A DNA stretch of 13,440 bases from the NCBI GenBank assembly GCA_023406965.1, contig JAEXTI010000519.1, forward strand, positions 1-13,440, written 5' to 3'. This stretch comes from Chloroflexota bacterium (GTDB lineage: Bacteria > Chloroflexota > Anaerolineae > Anaerolineales > Anaerolineaceae). Numbering within the stretch: the first letter of the stretch is position 1; each line of letters starts with the position of its first letter. A program made the translations under genes and the position numbers. This document shows positions 7,241-13,440 of this stretch, in pieces. The notes under the pieces were generated by a model. It was not told the origin of the DNA. It did no database searches and worked only from the letters and a program-made list of their open reading frames with translations.

Positions 7241-7977
7241 TTTTCAACCTCCACCAGCCGCCCTTCGTGCAGAGTCAGCACCCGGTCGGCAATGGAAGCC
7301 GCCTCGGCGCTGTGCGTCACCAGCAGCATGTTCTTGCCCGCTCGGCGCGTCAGCCGGTCCAGCAGGTTCAAAATCACCCGCCCCGTGTCCTCGTCCAGGT
7401 TCCCGGTCGGCTCGTCCGCCAGCACCAGCATGGGGTCGTGCACCAGCGCCCGGGCAATAGCCACGCGCTGCTGCTCCCCGCCCGAAAGCCGATCTGGGTA
7501 AGTTTTCTCTCTGCCCTGCAAGCCTACCTCCGCCAGCAAGCTCTGCGCCCGCTGCCGTCCCTCCGCGTCCAACATCCCGTTCAATTCCAACGGCAGGGTC
7601 AGGTTTTCCCACACCGTCAGCGTCGGGATGAGGTTGAAGAATTGGAAGATGAAACCTATCTTCTCCCGCCGGAACATCGTTCGCTCGCGATCGCCCATGC
7701 CCGTCAGGCGCAGCCCGCCCACGTAGACTTCGCCGCTCTCGGCCTGGTCAATGCCGCTGATCAGGTTGAGCAGGGTGGTTTTACCGCTGCCGCTCTTACC
7801 CAGAATGGCGATCAATTCGCCCTGAGCCATGCTCAGGTTGGCATCATGCAGCACGAGCCGTTCTCGCCCCGCTTCAAGGTAGCCTTTTGTCAAATTTTCA
7901 AAGCGAATAAACCCGGCATTGTCTGCCAGGTTCGGTTTGTATCCGTTGGGTCGAAGGTGTGCCGGTTTTGCTTGCAT
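7237..7977 (-). CDS. ABC transporter ATPase, LolD/MacB type (AttE-like)
   Basis: This is a 246-residue nucleotide-binding subunit. Walker A is GKSGSGKTT (60-68), the Q-loop Gln is in FIFQFF (Q112), the signature is LSGGEQQ (164-170), Walker B is MLVLADEP (183-190) followed by TGNLDE, and the switch His is in LVTHS (H222). The TGNLD after Walker B and the [12 protein letters not shown] segment are typical of the LolD/MacB/FtsE branch that powers FtsX-fold permeases. All catalytic residues are present. The preceding gene on this strand is corA, 54 bases away. A GGAGG lies about 20 bases before ATG 7977, too far for normal initiation. A TACAAT box ends six bases before the ATG, so a leaderless transcript is possible. 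The extra 22 N-terminal residues before [11 protein letters not shown] are unusual but in frame; no other in-frame ATG occurs before residue 50. Confidence 0.92.
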   Translation of the reverse strand: MQAKPAHLRPNGYKPNLADNAGFIRFENLTKGYLEAGRERLVLHDANLSMAQGELIAILGKSGSGKTTLLNLISGIDQAESGEVYVGGLRLTGMGDRERTMFRREKIGFIFQFFNLIPTLTVWENLTLPLELNGMLDAEGRQRAQSLLAEVGLQGREKTYPDRLSGGEQQRVAIARALVHDPMLVLADEPTGNLDEDTGRVILNLLDRLTRRAGKNMLLVTHSAEAASIADRVLTLHEGRLVEVEK

Positions 7978-7983
7978 ACCGGG

Positions 7984-7989
7984 ATTGTA
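7984..7989 (-). promoter_or_regulatory. Possible -10 box giving a leaderless att-like transcript
   Basis: On the minus strand TACAAT ends six bases before the ATG at 7977, which would put the transcription start at the A of the start codon. No convincing -35 box is seen, and read-through from corA is equally possible. Confidence 0.25.
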
Positions 7990-8031
7990 TCAGCCTTTCC
8001 TCCCTGCTGCACAGACGCTGTATAACCCCGG

Positions 8032-8964
8032 CTAGAACCAATCCCGCTTCTTGAAGATAATTACCACGATCGCCGACATCACCACGAACAAACCGATAAT
8101 AAAAACATAAGCCCACGGGTGTTCTTGGAACGGCAAGCCTACGTTCATTCCAAAGAAGCTGGTCACAATCGTGGGGATGCTCATCACCACAGTGACCGAG
8201 GCCAAGAATTTCATCACCTCGTTCAAGTTGTTCGAAACCAGCGAAGCAAAACTATCCATCGTCGAACTCAAAATGGTGGTGGATATCCCCACCATTTCAA
8301 TGGCTTGCTGGTTCTCGGTGATGACATCTTCCAGTAAATCTTCGTCGTCGGCAAAGGCCTTGAACACCTGCCAGCGCTGCAAGCGCTCCAACATCAACTC
8401 GTTCGAACGCAGCGCGGTGGTGAAGTACACCAGGCTTTTCTGGTACTTCAGCAGTTCCAGCATCTCCCGGTTGCGCGAAGCCAGCACAATCTGGTCTTCC
8501 AGCGTCTCGATGATGCGGTTAATCTCGCGCAGGTAATTGAGGTAACGCGTCGCCGCCATCAGCAGGATGCGCAGCACAAAGCGATTGCGCTTGGCGGTCG
8601 ACAGCCCGCGCACCTTTCCCGAACTCAAATCCTGCAAAATCTCATGGGGCCGCCGGCAAACCGTAATCAAGAACCGATTCGTCAGGATAATGCCCAGCGG
8701 GATGGTAATGTAAGGAATATCTGTCTTGGTGCCCTGAAAGAACGGCACGCGCAGCACCACCAGCAGCGTCCCATCATCCTCACGTTCCGAGCGGGCACGC
8801 TCGTCCAGGTCCAGCGGGTAGGTGATGAAATCTTGCGGCACGCCCATCGCGGTGAGGGTCTCAATCTCATTCGAACTCGGGTCGATCACGCTCACCCAAC
8901 AACCGGTGACCACTTCGGGGATCACTTCCAGTCCGGATTCTGTATTCTTGTAGATCGTGATCAT
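8032..8964 (-). CDS. corA: CorA-family divalent cation (Mg2+/Co2+) channel
   Basis: This 310-residue protein has a large cytoplasmic alpha/beta and helical funnel (about 1-250) followed by two C-terminal membrane helices at about 253-271 and 284-304. The selectivity motif GMN (272-274) ends the first helix in SFFGMNVGLPF, and the protein ends with the usual basic tail (KKRDW). The long stalk helix is evident around LREINRIIETLEDQIVLASR and NREMLELLKYQKSLVYFTTA. CorA pentamers carry Mg2+, and often Co2+ or Ni2+, across the cytoplasmic membrane and gate on internal Mg2+. The start at 8964 is supported by GGAGGT ending five bases upstream. The gene runs the same way as the att-like cluster 54 bases downstream, so partial co-transcription is possible, though no functional link is known. 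A CorA paralogue with other metal specificity (ZntB-like) cannot be excluded, but GMN without the ZntB GIN..GIP loop favours CorA. Confidence 0.9.
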   Translation of the reverse strand: MITIYKNTESGLEVIPEVVTGCWVSVIDPSSNEIETLTAMGVPQDFITYPLDLDERARSEREDDGTLLVVLRVPFFQGTKTDIPYITIPLGIILTNRFLITVCRRPHEILQDLSSGKVRGLSTAKRNRFVLRILLMAATRYLNYLREINRIIETLEDQIVLASRNREMLELLKYQKSLVYFTTALRSNELMLERLQRWQVFKAFADDEDLLEDVITENQQAIEMVGISTTILSSTMDSFASLVSNNLNEVMKFLASVTVVMSIPTIVTSFFGMNVGLPFQEHPWAYVFIIGLFVVMSAIVVIIFKKRDWF

Positions 8965-9002
8965 CCGTCACCTCCGCTGGAGAAATTTGCCGCAAACGTC
9001 TA

Positions 9003-9008
9003 ATTTTA
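9003..9008 (-). promoter_or_regulatory. Candidate -10 box of corA
   Basis: On the minus strand TAAAAT lies about 40 bases before the corA start. A TTGCAA box precedes it with only 14 bases between, shorter than ideal. It would give a leader of roughly 30 bases carrying the GGAGGT ribosome site. Confidence 0.3.
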
Positions 9009-9074
9009 CCCTGATTTTCTATTTGCAAGCCCATTTCCCTCTGCGCCTCCGCGGTGATCTTCTTCTTCCTCTCA

Positions 9075-9126
9075 GGGCGCAGCGCGAGTCTGGTTCAAGC
9101 AGTTGACTAATCCCACCGCTGCGCCC
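9075..9126. repeat. Inverted repeat with 10-bp perfect stem
   Basis: GGGCGCAGCG (9075-9084) and CGCTGCGCCC (9117-9126) are perfect inverted repeats around 32 bases. It lies upstream of the predicted corA start region and downstream of nothing transcribed rightward, so its role is unclear. Confidence 0.6.
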
Positions 9127-9184
9127 CTACCCAACCCATTCGCGATCTCCCTGACCTTGCCAGGGTCATTCGCGCCCACACTTG

Positions 9185-9201
9185 CCCCGGTTTTTCCGGG
9201 G
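9185..9201. repeat. Small GC hairpin
   Basis: CCCCGG (9185-9190) and CCGGGG (9196-9201) pair perfectly around TTTTT. The right arm abuts the first TTCGTGGA word. No run of T follows on either strand that would make it an ordinary terminator. Confidence 0.5.
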
Positions 9202-9274
9202 TTCGTGGAAAAATTTATTCCCTTCCCAATTCGTGCCATTCGTGTAATTCGTGGAGAAATATCCTTCTTCATTG

Positions 9275-9283
9275 TGCTATAAT
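9275..9283 (+). promoter_or_regulatory. Extended -10 promoter of ssrA
   Basis: TGC followed by consensus TATAAT (9278-9283) is an extended -10 element. Transcription should start near 9290, a few bases before the mature 5' end at 9296, leaving a short leader for RNase P to remove. No good -35 box is seen 17 bases upstream, which fits an extended -10 promoter. Confidence 0.65.
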
Positions 9284-9295
9284 GCATCTGCATCC

Positions 9296-9684
9296 GGGGA
9301 TGACAGGCTTCGACGGGAGAGGCTGGTCCCGGACTGCGAGCCGAGCGGCGCCGAACTCGTTAACTCCGCGCAAAAAATCAAGTGCCAATCGCACTTACTC
9401 TGCCCTCCCTCTCGCTGCCTAGTGTAGCTTGAGATGGCAAATCGCCCTCACGGGCGACGTCTGCCGGCCCCGCTTCCTTACCGGAGGTCGAGCAGGCGTA
9501 ACAAAGTAAGGATGCCGCCCGGGAGGGTCACGAACCGGACGAAAGAGGGCTTTCGGGCCTGAGTGAATGCCCGGCTGCGCCTTCTGTTGGTTCCAGGCCG
9601 GCCGGTAAGAACAGGAACCGACTACGCTCGTAGATGTTCGCGGGTCGATTCTTTCGGACGCGGGTTCGATTCCCGCCATCTCCA
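9296..9684 (+). ncRNA. ssrA: Transfer-messenger RNA (tmRNA)
   Basis: tmRNA rescues stalled ribosomes: its alanylated tRNA-like end enters the A site, and a short internal frame adds a degradation tag. The 5' end GGGGATGACAGGCTTCGACG is the standard tmRNA opening. GGGGATG (9296-9302) pairs with CATCTCC (9677-9683) to form the acceptor stem, with one G-U pair. The T arm is GCGGG (9660-9664) and CCCGC (9672-9676) around the loop TTCGATT. A9684 is the discriminator; CCA is not encoded. The tag frame most likely resumes at GCC 9384 and stops at TAG 9420-9422, giving ANRTYSALPLAA, with the protease-recognised ALPLAA ending. The resume codon is set by analogy with the AGT-GCx-AA context of other tmRNAs. 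The 389-base length is normal for a one-piece tmRNA. The partner SmpB is not in the window. Confidence 0.96.
9384..9422 (+). other. tmRNA proteolysis-tag reading frame
   Basis: Twelve codons from GCC to TAG encode ANRTYSALPLAA. The C-terminal LAA is the usual ClpXP-type recognition end. The two other frames across this stretch give no such ending. The frame is also open for a few codons upstream, so the first residue depends on where the ribosome resumes. Confidence 0.8.
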
Positions 9685-9689
9685 CTCTC

Positions 9690-9724
9690 GCAAACCGCCT
9701 GGGCATTCGTCCAGGCGGTTTTGC
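9690..9724 (+). terminator. Intrinsic terminator of ssrA
   Basis: AAACCGCCTGG (9692-9702) pairs perfectly with CCAGGCGGTTT (9711-9721) around eight bases, starting a few bases after the tmRNA 3' end. Four T (9719-9722) lie at the end of the stem. Confidence 0.8.
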
Positions 9725-9753
9725 AAGCCCATCTTTCTCCCCACAGGATCCCC

Positions 9754-10644
9754 ATGAAAACCTCCCTGGATTGTATCCCCTGCATCCTCCGTCAAACCCT
9801 GGATGCCGCCAGAATGGTTTCTCCTGACCCCGTTGTGCACGAGCAGATCCTGCGCGAAGTGCTGAGCTGGACCGGCGACATGGATTTAAGCCAATCTCCC
9901 CCTGAACTGGCTCAGCGCATTCACCGCCGCCTGCGCGAGATTACCCGCCAACCAGACCCATACCAGGCCTTAAAAGAGCGCACCAACCAGGCCGCCCTCG
10001 AATTGCTGCCCGCCCTCCGTGCCGATATCGCCGCTTCCAGCGACCCTCTTATCACCGCAGCGCGAATAGCCATCGCCGGAAACCACATCGACATGGCCAT
10101 CCACAGCGAAATCACCGAGCAAGACGTTCGACAGGCCATGAATCGGGCTTTCACCGATCCTTTTTACGGCGAGACAGAAAAATTCCACCATTTTGTGAAA
10201 ACTGCCCGGACCATTGTCTACCTCACCGACAACGCCGGAGAGATCGCTTTTGACCGCCTCCTGGTCGAGCAACTTCCCCGTGAGCGCGTCACTCTTGTGA
10301 CGCGCGGTTCTCCCGTCATCAACGACGCCACGCTGATCGAAGCCCGCGCCGCCGGCCTCGATCAGCTCGTCCGCATAATCGACAACGGCTCCGACGCTCC
10401 CGGTACCATTCTCTCCGACTGCCGTCCCGAAATCCGCGGCCTCATCGACAGCGCCGATCTGGTTATCGCAAAAGGCCAGGGCAACTTCGAATCGCTCAGC
10501 AGCCACCCGTCCAACATCTTCTTCCTCTTCAAGGTCAAATGCGCGGTGGCTGCGGAACACATCCACCAACCGGTCACCACCCAGGTGCTGGCGCAGTCGC
10601 AATCATCTCCGGTCCGATACGAATTTAACGCGAATCGGGGGTAA
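9754..10644 (+). CDS. DUF89/ARMT1-like damage-control phosphatase family protein
   Basis: This 296-residue protein belongs to DUF89, a family of metal-dependent phosphatases thought to clear damaged or over-reactive phosphometabolites. It begins MKTSLDCIPCILRQTLDAAR, the LDCIPC..RQ opening of the prokaryotic stand-alone subfamily, with paired Cys at 7 and 10. The active-site blocks are present: LTDNAGEIAFD (157-167; D159-N160 as metal ligands by analogy with ARMT1), RGSPVINDAT (184-193), RIIDNGSDAPG (207-217) and DLVIAKGQGNFESL (235-248). The chosen start is ATG 9754, with AGGA five bases upstream. The frame is open further upstream, but that part runs through the tmRNA and its terminator and cannot be coding. 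The true substrate of this subfamily is not certain. Downstream lies a convergent secreted-protein gene separated by a long hairpin. Confidence 0.88.
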   Translation: MKTSLDCIPCILRQTLDAARMVSPDPVVHEQILREVLSWTGDMDLSQSPPELAQRIHRRLREITRQPDPYQALKERTNQAALELLPALRADIAASSDPLITAARIAIAGNHIDMAIHSEITEQDVRQAMNRAFTDPFYGETEKFHHFVKTARTIVYLTDNAGEIAFDRLLVEQLPRERVTLVTRGSPVINDATLIEARAAGLDQLVRIIDNGSDAPGTILSDCRPEIRGLIDSADLVIAKGQGNFESLSSHPSNIFFLFKVKCAVAAEHIHQPVTTQVLAQSQSSPVRYEFNANRG

Positions 10645-10649
10645 GTCTT

Positions 10650-10696
10650 TTTTGGAGGAGTATTGCGCGGATTCACAGCGCAATACTCCTCCAAAA
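10650..10696. terminator. Long perfect hairpin between convergent genes
   Basis: TTTTGGAGGAGTATTGCGC (10650-10668) is perfectly complementary to 10678-10696 over 19 bases, with a nine-base loop. It begins five bases after the DUF89 stop codon region and lies before the end of the opposing gene. The stem ends in A/T pairs and is not followed by a T run, so it may be a bidirectional terminator or a palindromic repeat element. Confidence 0.65.
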
Positions 10697-10742
10697 GATG
10701 TTTCAATCCTTAACTCGAACGGACGTGATTGATCCTCTCAGG

Positions 10743-13325
10743 CTACCGTTGCAATAACGGTAAGAACACGAACTCAGGATCCACAAAAGTAATCACCGTC
10801 GTGCCGGAAACAGGATCCAAATCCGTGATACCGTCATCCGGGTGCATATACTGCCCCGTCACGCTGTAAGTCGTGTTCCGGATCACACGCACGCCATCAT
10901 TCACAGAGACTGTAAATGTAAACGTCACCACTGCGCCCGGGGTCAGGCTGGGGTGTGTCCACTCGACCAGGTTTCCATTCAAGGTGCCGTCTCCGCTCAC
11001 ATAACTCGTCCCTTCCGGAATCGTATCGCTCGCAGAAACGTTCAGCGCCTCGGCCCCACCCCGGTTCGCCACGGTCAGCGTATAAACAATGTCCTCTTCC
11101 TCTTCTACGCCAATCGGCGCGCTTTTAGTGATGACCAGGTTGGGACTGGGCGGCCCGCCCGGAACCATAACCTTTGCCGTAAAGGGCTGTAGGGTAAACA
11201 CCATCGGCGAAATGTTGCCAATCAAGTCGTTATACGGTCCCCACAAGTACACTGTCTTAACCTGTTTCGTATCGTTGTAAAAAAGATATGCATCGAACAT
11301 CAATGGGTCCACGCGCTCCAACGAATTAAGGTCCTTTTTCGTAGCAGTCTGCCATTGCGCCAGACTGCGCGCAGTGGTACCCGCGATTATGTTGTTCACT
11401 TGAGAATTGTGATAATACCCGTTATTATCGGATGTTCCCAGGTTGGTCGGCGCATCGACACCCAGCGTATAACTGCCGTCACTCTTTCCCAGGAATGTGT
11501 TTCCCGTCAGGGTCGATACATTCGCCCCGGGGCCGGTCACCCACAATTGCTTGCCGGATGGGTTATTTACCGAGTTGTCAAACAGGATATTATTGGTCAC
11601 CGTCCCCGTTGATCGTTGATAGATAACCCCGGTGGAAGTCGAACCGGAAACAATGTTCCCTTGTGAAACAACATTGCGCGAGCCAAAATCGTAAAACAGG
11701 CCATGGCCCATCAGTGTATAGAAATTGGTAGGGCTCCCATCCCGATTGCCATACGAATCCAGAATGACATTCTCACGAACGGTCAGATCGAACAAAGGCG
11801 TGGTGGACAAGTTGCCGTTGCCGTAACTATGCACGCCGGCACAATCGCCCTTAAAGGCACAGGACGTATCGATCACGTTGCGATAAACCGTGTTGGCATA
11901 CCCAGAAATATCGATCCCATGGTATGCAATGTTTTCTAAACGGTTGTACTGGATGGTGTTGGTGTTGCCTGTATAACCGTAGACATCTGCCGCTCCCACC
12001 TTGACGCGAATACCAATTCCATCGTCTGTGCACGAAATAACATATTCGCTCACCCCGCAGCCCATTCCACTATTGCCCAGGTTCGCAATGACCCCTACAT
12101 CTCGGATGACATTGTTTTCCACCGTCGAATTCCACGAATACATATCGATGCCCCGGCTGTTGGCCCGCTCGATCGTATTCCCGGTGATGGTCATATACCT
12201 GCCCCCTCGCCAGCCGGGCGATCCATAGGTCGGAGACCACATATAAGTAGCCAGGCGAATGCCTACCTTATTGACATCTCGAATCAGGTTATTTTTTAGA
12301 GTCACCTGGTAATGTTCGTACCCATCTAAATTGCCCGGTGTCGAAATTCCACTGTCGAACCATTTGCTGATCTCAAAATTATCTACCACCACGTAAGCAA
12401 CGTACTGGCCTTCTTGCTCCCCCAGCATAATTCCACCTGCGTACGCGCCATTCGCATACAGCATCGAAGAACCTTCAATCAACGAACCCGACGGGTCTCC
12501 TCCATAAGAAACAAGGAAGACTTGATTGTCAGCGTAGTTGTAATACCATTCACCTTCTTGATCAAGCGTCTTGAGGTGACCGTCGATCCAGAAACCCCAG
12601 CCCACGCAATCATCCGCCGTGCAATTCAAAAGCGCATCCACCTCCACGGTGCTGCCGATGCCGCTGCCTTCTTCGGTCGCGATTTCCCGATTGATGATGT
12701 AAGAGCGCCCGCTGCGGATATGCACGGTCGCGCCTGCCCATTCAATATTATTCTCATCGTTGAACGTAAATGTTGTTGCTGTGGGTTGTGAGAGGATCGT
12801 CTCATACCCTCCATTCGCCTCGTCAATATCTGGCTCTCGGCCAAAGCCCAGCCGGGTGCCGTCACGGAACAACTGATTGATCCCGTCAACAAATTTTCCG
12901 GTATTCTCTCCCTCGTCCAAATCGGCCACCCAAACAGCCGCCATTGTGGGATGCTCTTGCCAGCCCGTAATCGGGTACGCGCCTGAAATGATCGGCTTAT
13001 TTGCGCAGTTTCTTTCGGGGTACGAGCCAAAGGTGATCGGGCTGTTTGCCGTACCCGACTCGGTTATCATCAATTTCTCGCCCCGCCAGATGCCTCCGCA
13101 CTCAAACAGAACGGTGTCGCCCGGCTGGAGATTCAGCGAATTTACCTTATCAATCGTTCGAAAGGGCCCGGCGATCGTCCCGTCATCTCCGTCATCGCCA
13201 TTATTGGATACAAAATAAGTGGTGCCCGCTGCCTGAACGGCATGATCCACCGGAAGGCTCCCCCAACCGGCTGTAACAATGATTAAAACCGCCAGCAATT
13301 GAAAATACTTACGAAAGGTACCCAT
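10743..13325 (-). CDS. Secreted right-handed parallel beta-helix protein with C-terminal DUF11 domain
   Basis: This is an 860-residue exported protein. The start at 13325 is preferred over an in-frame ATG 30 bases upstream, because AGGAGG lies five bases before it and the signal peptide then begins correctly. That peptide is MGTFRKYF, then LLAVLIIVTAGWGSL, with probable cleavage after AVQA (about 32). The mature protein opens with TYFVSNNGDD (36-45) and GPFRTIDKVNSLNLQPGDTV (53-72), a beta-helix N-cap seen in pectate-lyase-like and chondroitinase-B-like proteins. Parallel beta-helix turns run from about 300 to 620 with many N-rich rungs (NTIERANSRGIDM, NTIQYNRLENIAYHGIDISG). A DUF11 domain at about 727-812 (LVITKSAP..., YTLTVANRGG, DTIPEGTSYVSG) follows, and the tail is EFVFLPLLQR. 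It probably binds or cleaves an extracellular polysaccharide; no catalytic residues can be assigned. It stands alone, convergent with the DUF89 gene. Confidence 0.85.
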   Translation of the reverse strand: MGTFRKYFQLLAVLIIVTAGWGSLPVDHAVQAAGTTYFVSNNGDDGDDGTIAGPFRTIDKVNSLNLQPGDTVLFECGGIWRGEKLMITESGTANSPITFGSYPERNCANKPIISGAYPITGWQEHPTMAAVWVADLDEGENTGKFVDGINQLFRDGTRLGFGREPDIDEANGGYETILSQPTATTFTFNDENNIEWAGATVHIRSGRSYIINREIATEEGSGIGSTVEVDALLNCTADDCVGWGFWIDGHLKTLDQEGEWYYNYADNQVFLVSYGGDPSGSLIEGSSMLYANGAYAGGIMLGEQEGQYVAYVVVDNFEISKWFDSGISTPGNLDGYEHYQVTLKNNLIRDVNKVGIRLATYMWSPTYGSPGWRGGRYMTITGNTIERANSRGIDMYSWNSTVENNVIRDVGVIANLGNSGMGCGVSEYVISCTDDGIGIRVKVGAADVYGYTGNTNTIQYNRLENIAYHGIDISGYANTVYRNVIDTSCAFKGDCAGVHSYGNGNLSTTPLFDLTVRENVILDSYGNRDGSPTNFYTLMGHGLFYDFGSRNVVSQGNIVSGSTSTGVIYQRSTGTVTNNILFDNSVNNPSGKQLWVTGPGANVSTLTGNTFLGKSDGSYTLGVDAPTNLGTSDNNGYYHNSQVNNIIAGTTARSLAQWQTATKKDLNSLERVDPLMFDAYLFYNDTKQVKTVYLWGPYNDLIGNISPMVFTLQPFTAKVMVPGGPPSPNLVITKSAPIGVEEEEDIVYTLTVANRGGAEALNVSASDTIPEGTSYVSGDGTLNGNLVEWTHPSLTPGAVVTFTFTVSVNDGVRVIRNTTYSVTGQYMHPDDGITDLDPVSGTTVITFVDPEFVFLPLLQR

Positions 13326-13380
13326 CGAATCCTCCTGCCCCCCTTCGCTTGTCATAGTGCTTATTCTAGAAAATTCGTAA

Positions 13381-13398
13381 CTACCCAGGCTCCGGTAG
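13381..13398. repeat. Small inverted repeat upstream of the beta-helix gene
   Basis: CTACC (13381-13385) and GGTAG (13394-13398) can pair around eight bases. It lies about 60 bases upstream of the beta-helix start; a role as an operator is possible but not supported further. Confidence 0.25.
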
Positions 13399-13419
13399 AA
13401 AAGTCCCGAATTTGTGGTG

Positions 13420-13440
13420 TTTGGAGGGGCGAAGCCCCTC
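13420..13440. repeat. Palindromic element cut by the window edge
   Basis: GAGGGGC (13424-13430) and GCCCCTC (13434-13440) pair perfectly around GAA. TTTG precedes the left arm, so the palindrome may continue to the right with CAAA. Its opening TTTGGAGG matches that of the hairpin at 10650. Confidence 0.5.

Larger units (their letters stand above)
9037..9255. repeat. Intergenic region with repeated short words between corA and ssrA
   Basis: No gene is supported here. ATTCGTG occurs three times at exact nine-base intervals (9229, 9238, 9247), and TTCGTGGA occurs twice (9202-9209 and 9248-9255), each followed by an A-rich stretch. A word of the CTCTGCGCCTCCGCGGTG type sits at 9039-9056. On the minus strand these read as CACGAAT units and as a purine-rich CACCGCGGAGGCGCAGAG. 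I recall both word families as common in intergenic DNA of many environmental genomes, but I cannot search. A minus-strand frame here (ITRMARIG) is only the translation of these words. Confidence 0.6.

Noticed and set aside
8965..9130. Mg2+-sensing M-box (ykoK) riboswitch upstream of corA
   Set aside because: The minus-strand leader does not show the conserved M-box blocks I know, and the predicted leader is only about 30 bases.
9229..9253. CRISPR array
   Set aside because: The repeat units are seven bases at a nine-base period, far too short for CRISPR repeats and spacers; no cas genes nearby.
9072..9293. Minus-strand 73-codon frame before ssrA
   Set aside because: It is the translation of the CACGAAT repeat words and overlaps the ssrA promoter; no domain.
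9634..9753. Upstream extension of the DUF89 gene to an ATG at 9634
   Set aside because: It runs through the tmRNA 3' end and its terminator; the family N-terminus LDCIPC begins right after ATG 9754.
13326..13355. Longer start (MTSEGGQEDS) for the beta-helix protein
   Set aside because: It would put acidic residues before the signal peptide, and the AGGAGG ribosome site lies inside this extension, correctly spaced for the start at 13325.

Overview
The window looks like a chromosomal segment from an uncultured Chloroflexota bacterium, probably of the Anaerolineae type. This is inferred from overall style and not from a marker gene. The clues are GC-rich coding with ABC/FtsX and PadR genes, a tmRNA whose tag ends in ALPLAA, and a large secreted beta-helix/DUF11 protein ending in a short hydrophobic-basic tail (FLPLLQR). 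I recall that tail type from secreted proteins of this phylum.

Layout. (1) 1-562: the 3' part of a class II aldolase/adducin-fold gene whose start lies outside the window. (2) 563-about 2400: a visibly AT-rich island holding a short HigB/RelE-toxin-like remnant (654-815), a HEAT-repeat protein (901-1440) and a polytopic membrane protein with a pilin-like extracytoplasmic stretch (1563-2330). Base composition and codon use differ sharply from both flanks. (3) 2413-3459: a PadR regulator translationally coupled to a four-helix membrane protein. They sit behind a good promoter that overlaps a 34-bp compound palindrome, so autoregulation is likely. (4) 3484-3519: a strong hairpin between convergent genes. 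(5) 8964 back to 3529, minus strand: corA, then an ABC ATPase, a two-module FtsX-type permease and a membrane-anchored AttH/CrtC-like lipocalin-fold protein. The last three overlap end to end and match an AttEFGH-type export locus, with the two permeases as one polypeptide. (6) 8965-9295: a repeat-rich intergenic region with short repeated words, two hairpins, the corA promoter and the ssrA promoter. (7) 9296-9724: the tmRNA gene ssrA and its terminator, followed by a DUF89 phosphatase-like gene (9754-10644). (8) 10650-10696: a 19-bp perfect hairpin, then the minus-strand gene for an 860-residue secreted right-handed beta-helix protein (13325-10743). Another hairpin begins at the right edge.

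How the genes work together. The ATPase, permease and AttH-like genes probably form one envelope lipid/lipoprotein handling unit. PadR and its membrane partner form a small autoregulated stress or permease module. The remaining genes look independent. No complete mobile element, CRISPR array, tRNA or rRNA was seen. I found no clear new multigene system. The less explained items are the AT-rich island, the compound PadR palindrome, the repeat words upstream of ssrA, and the two similar palindromes near the beta-helix gene.
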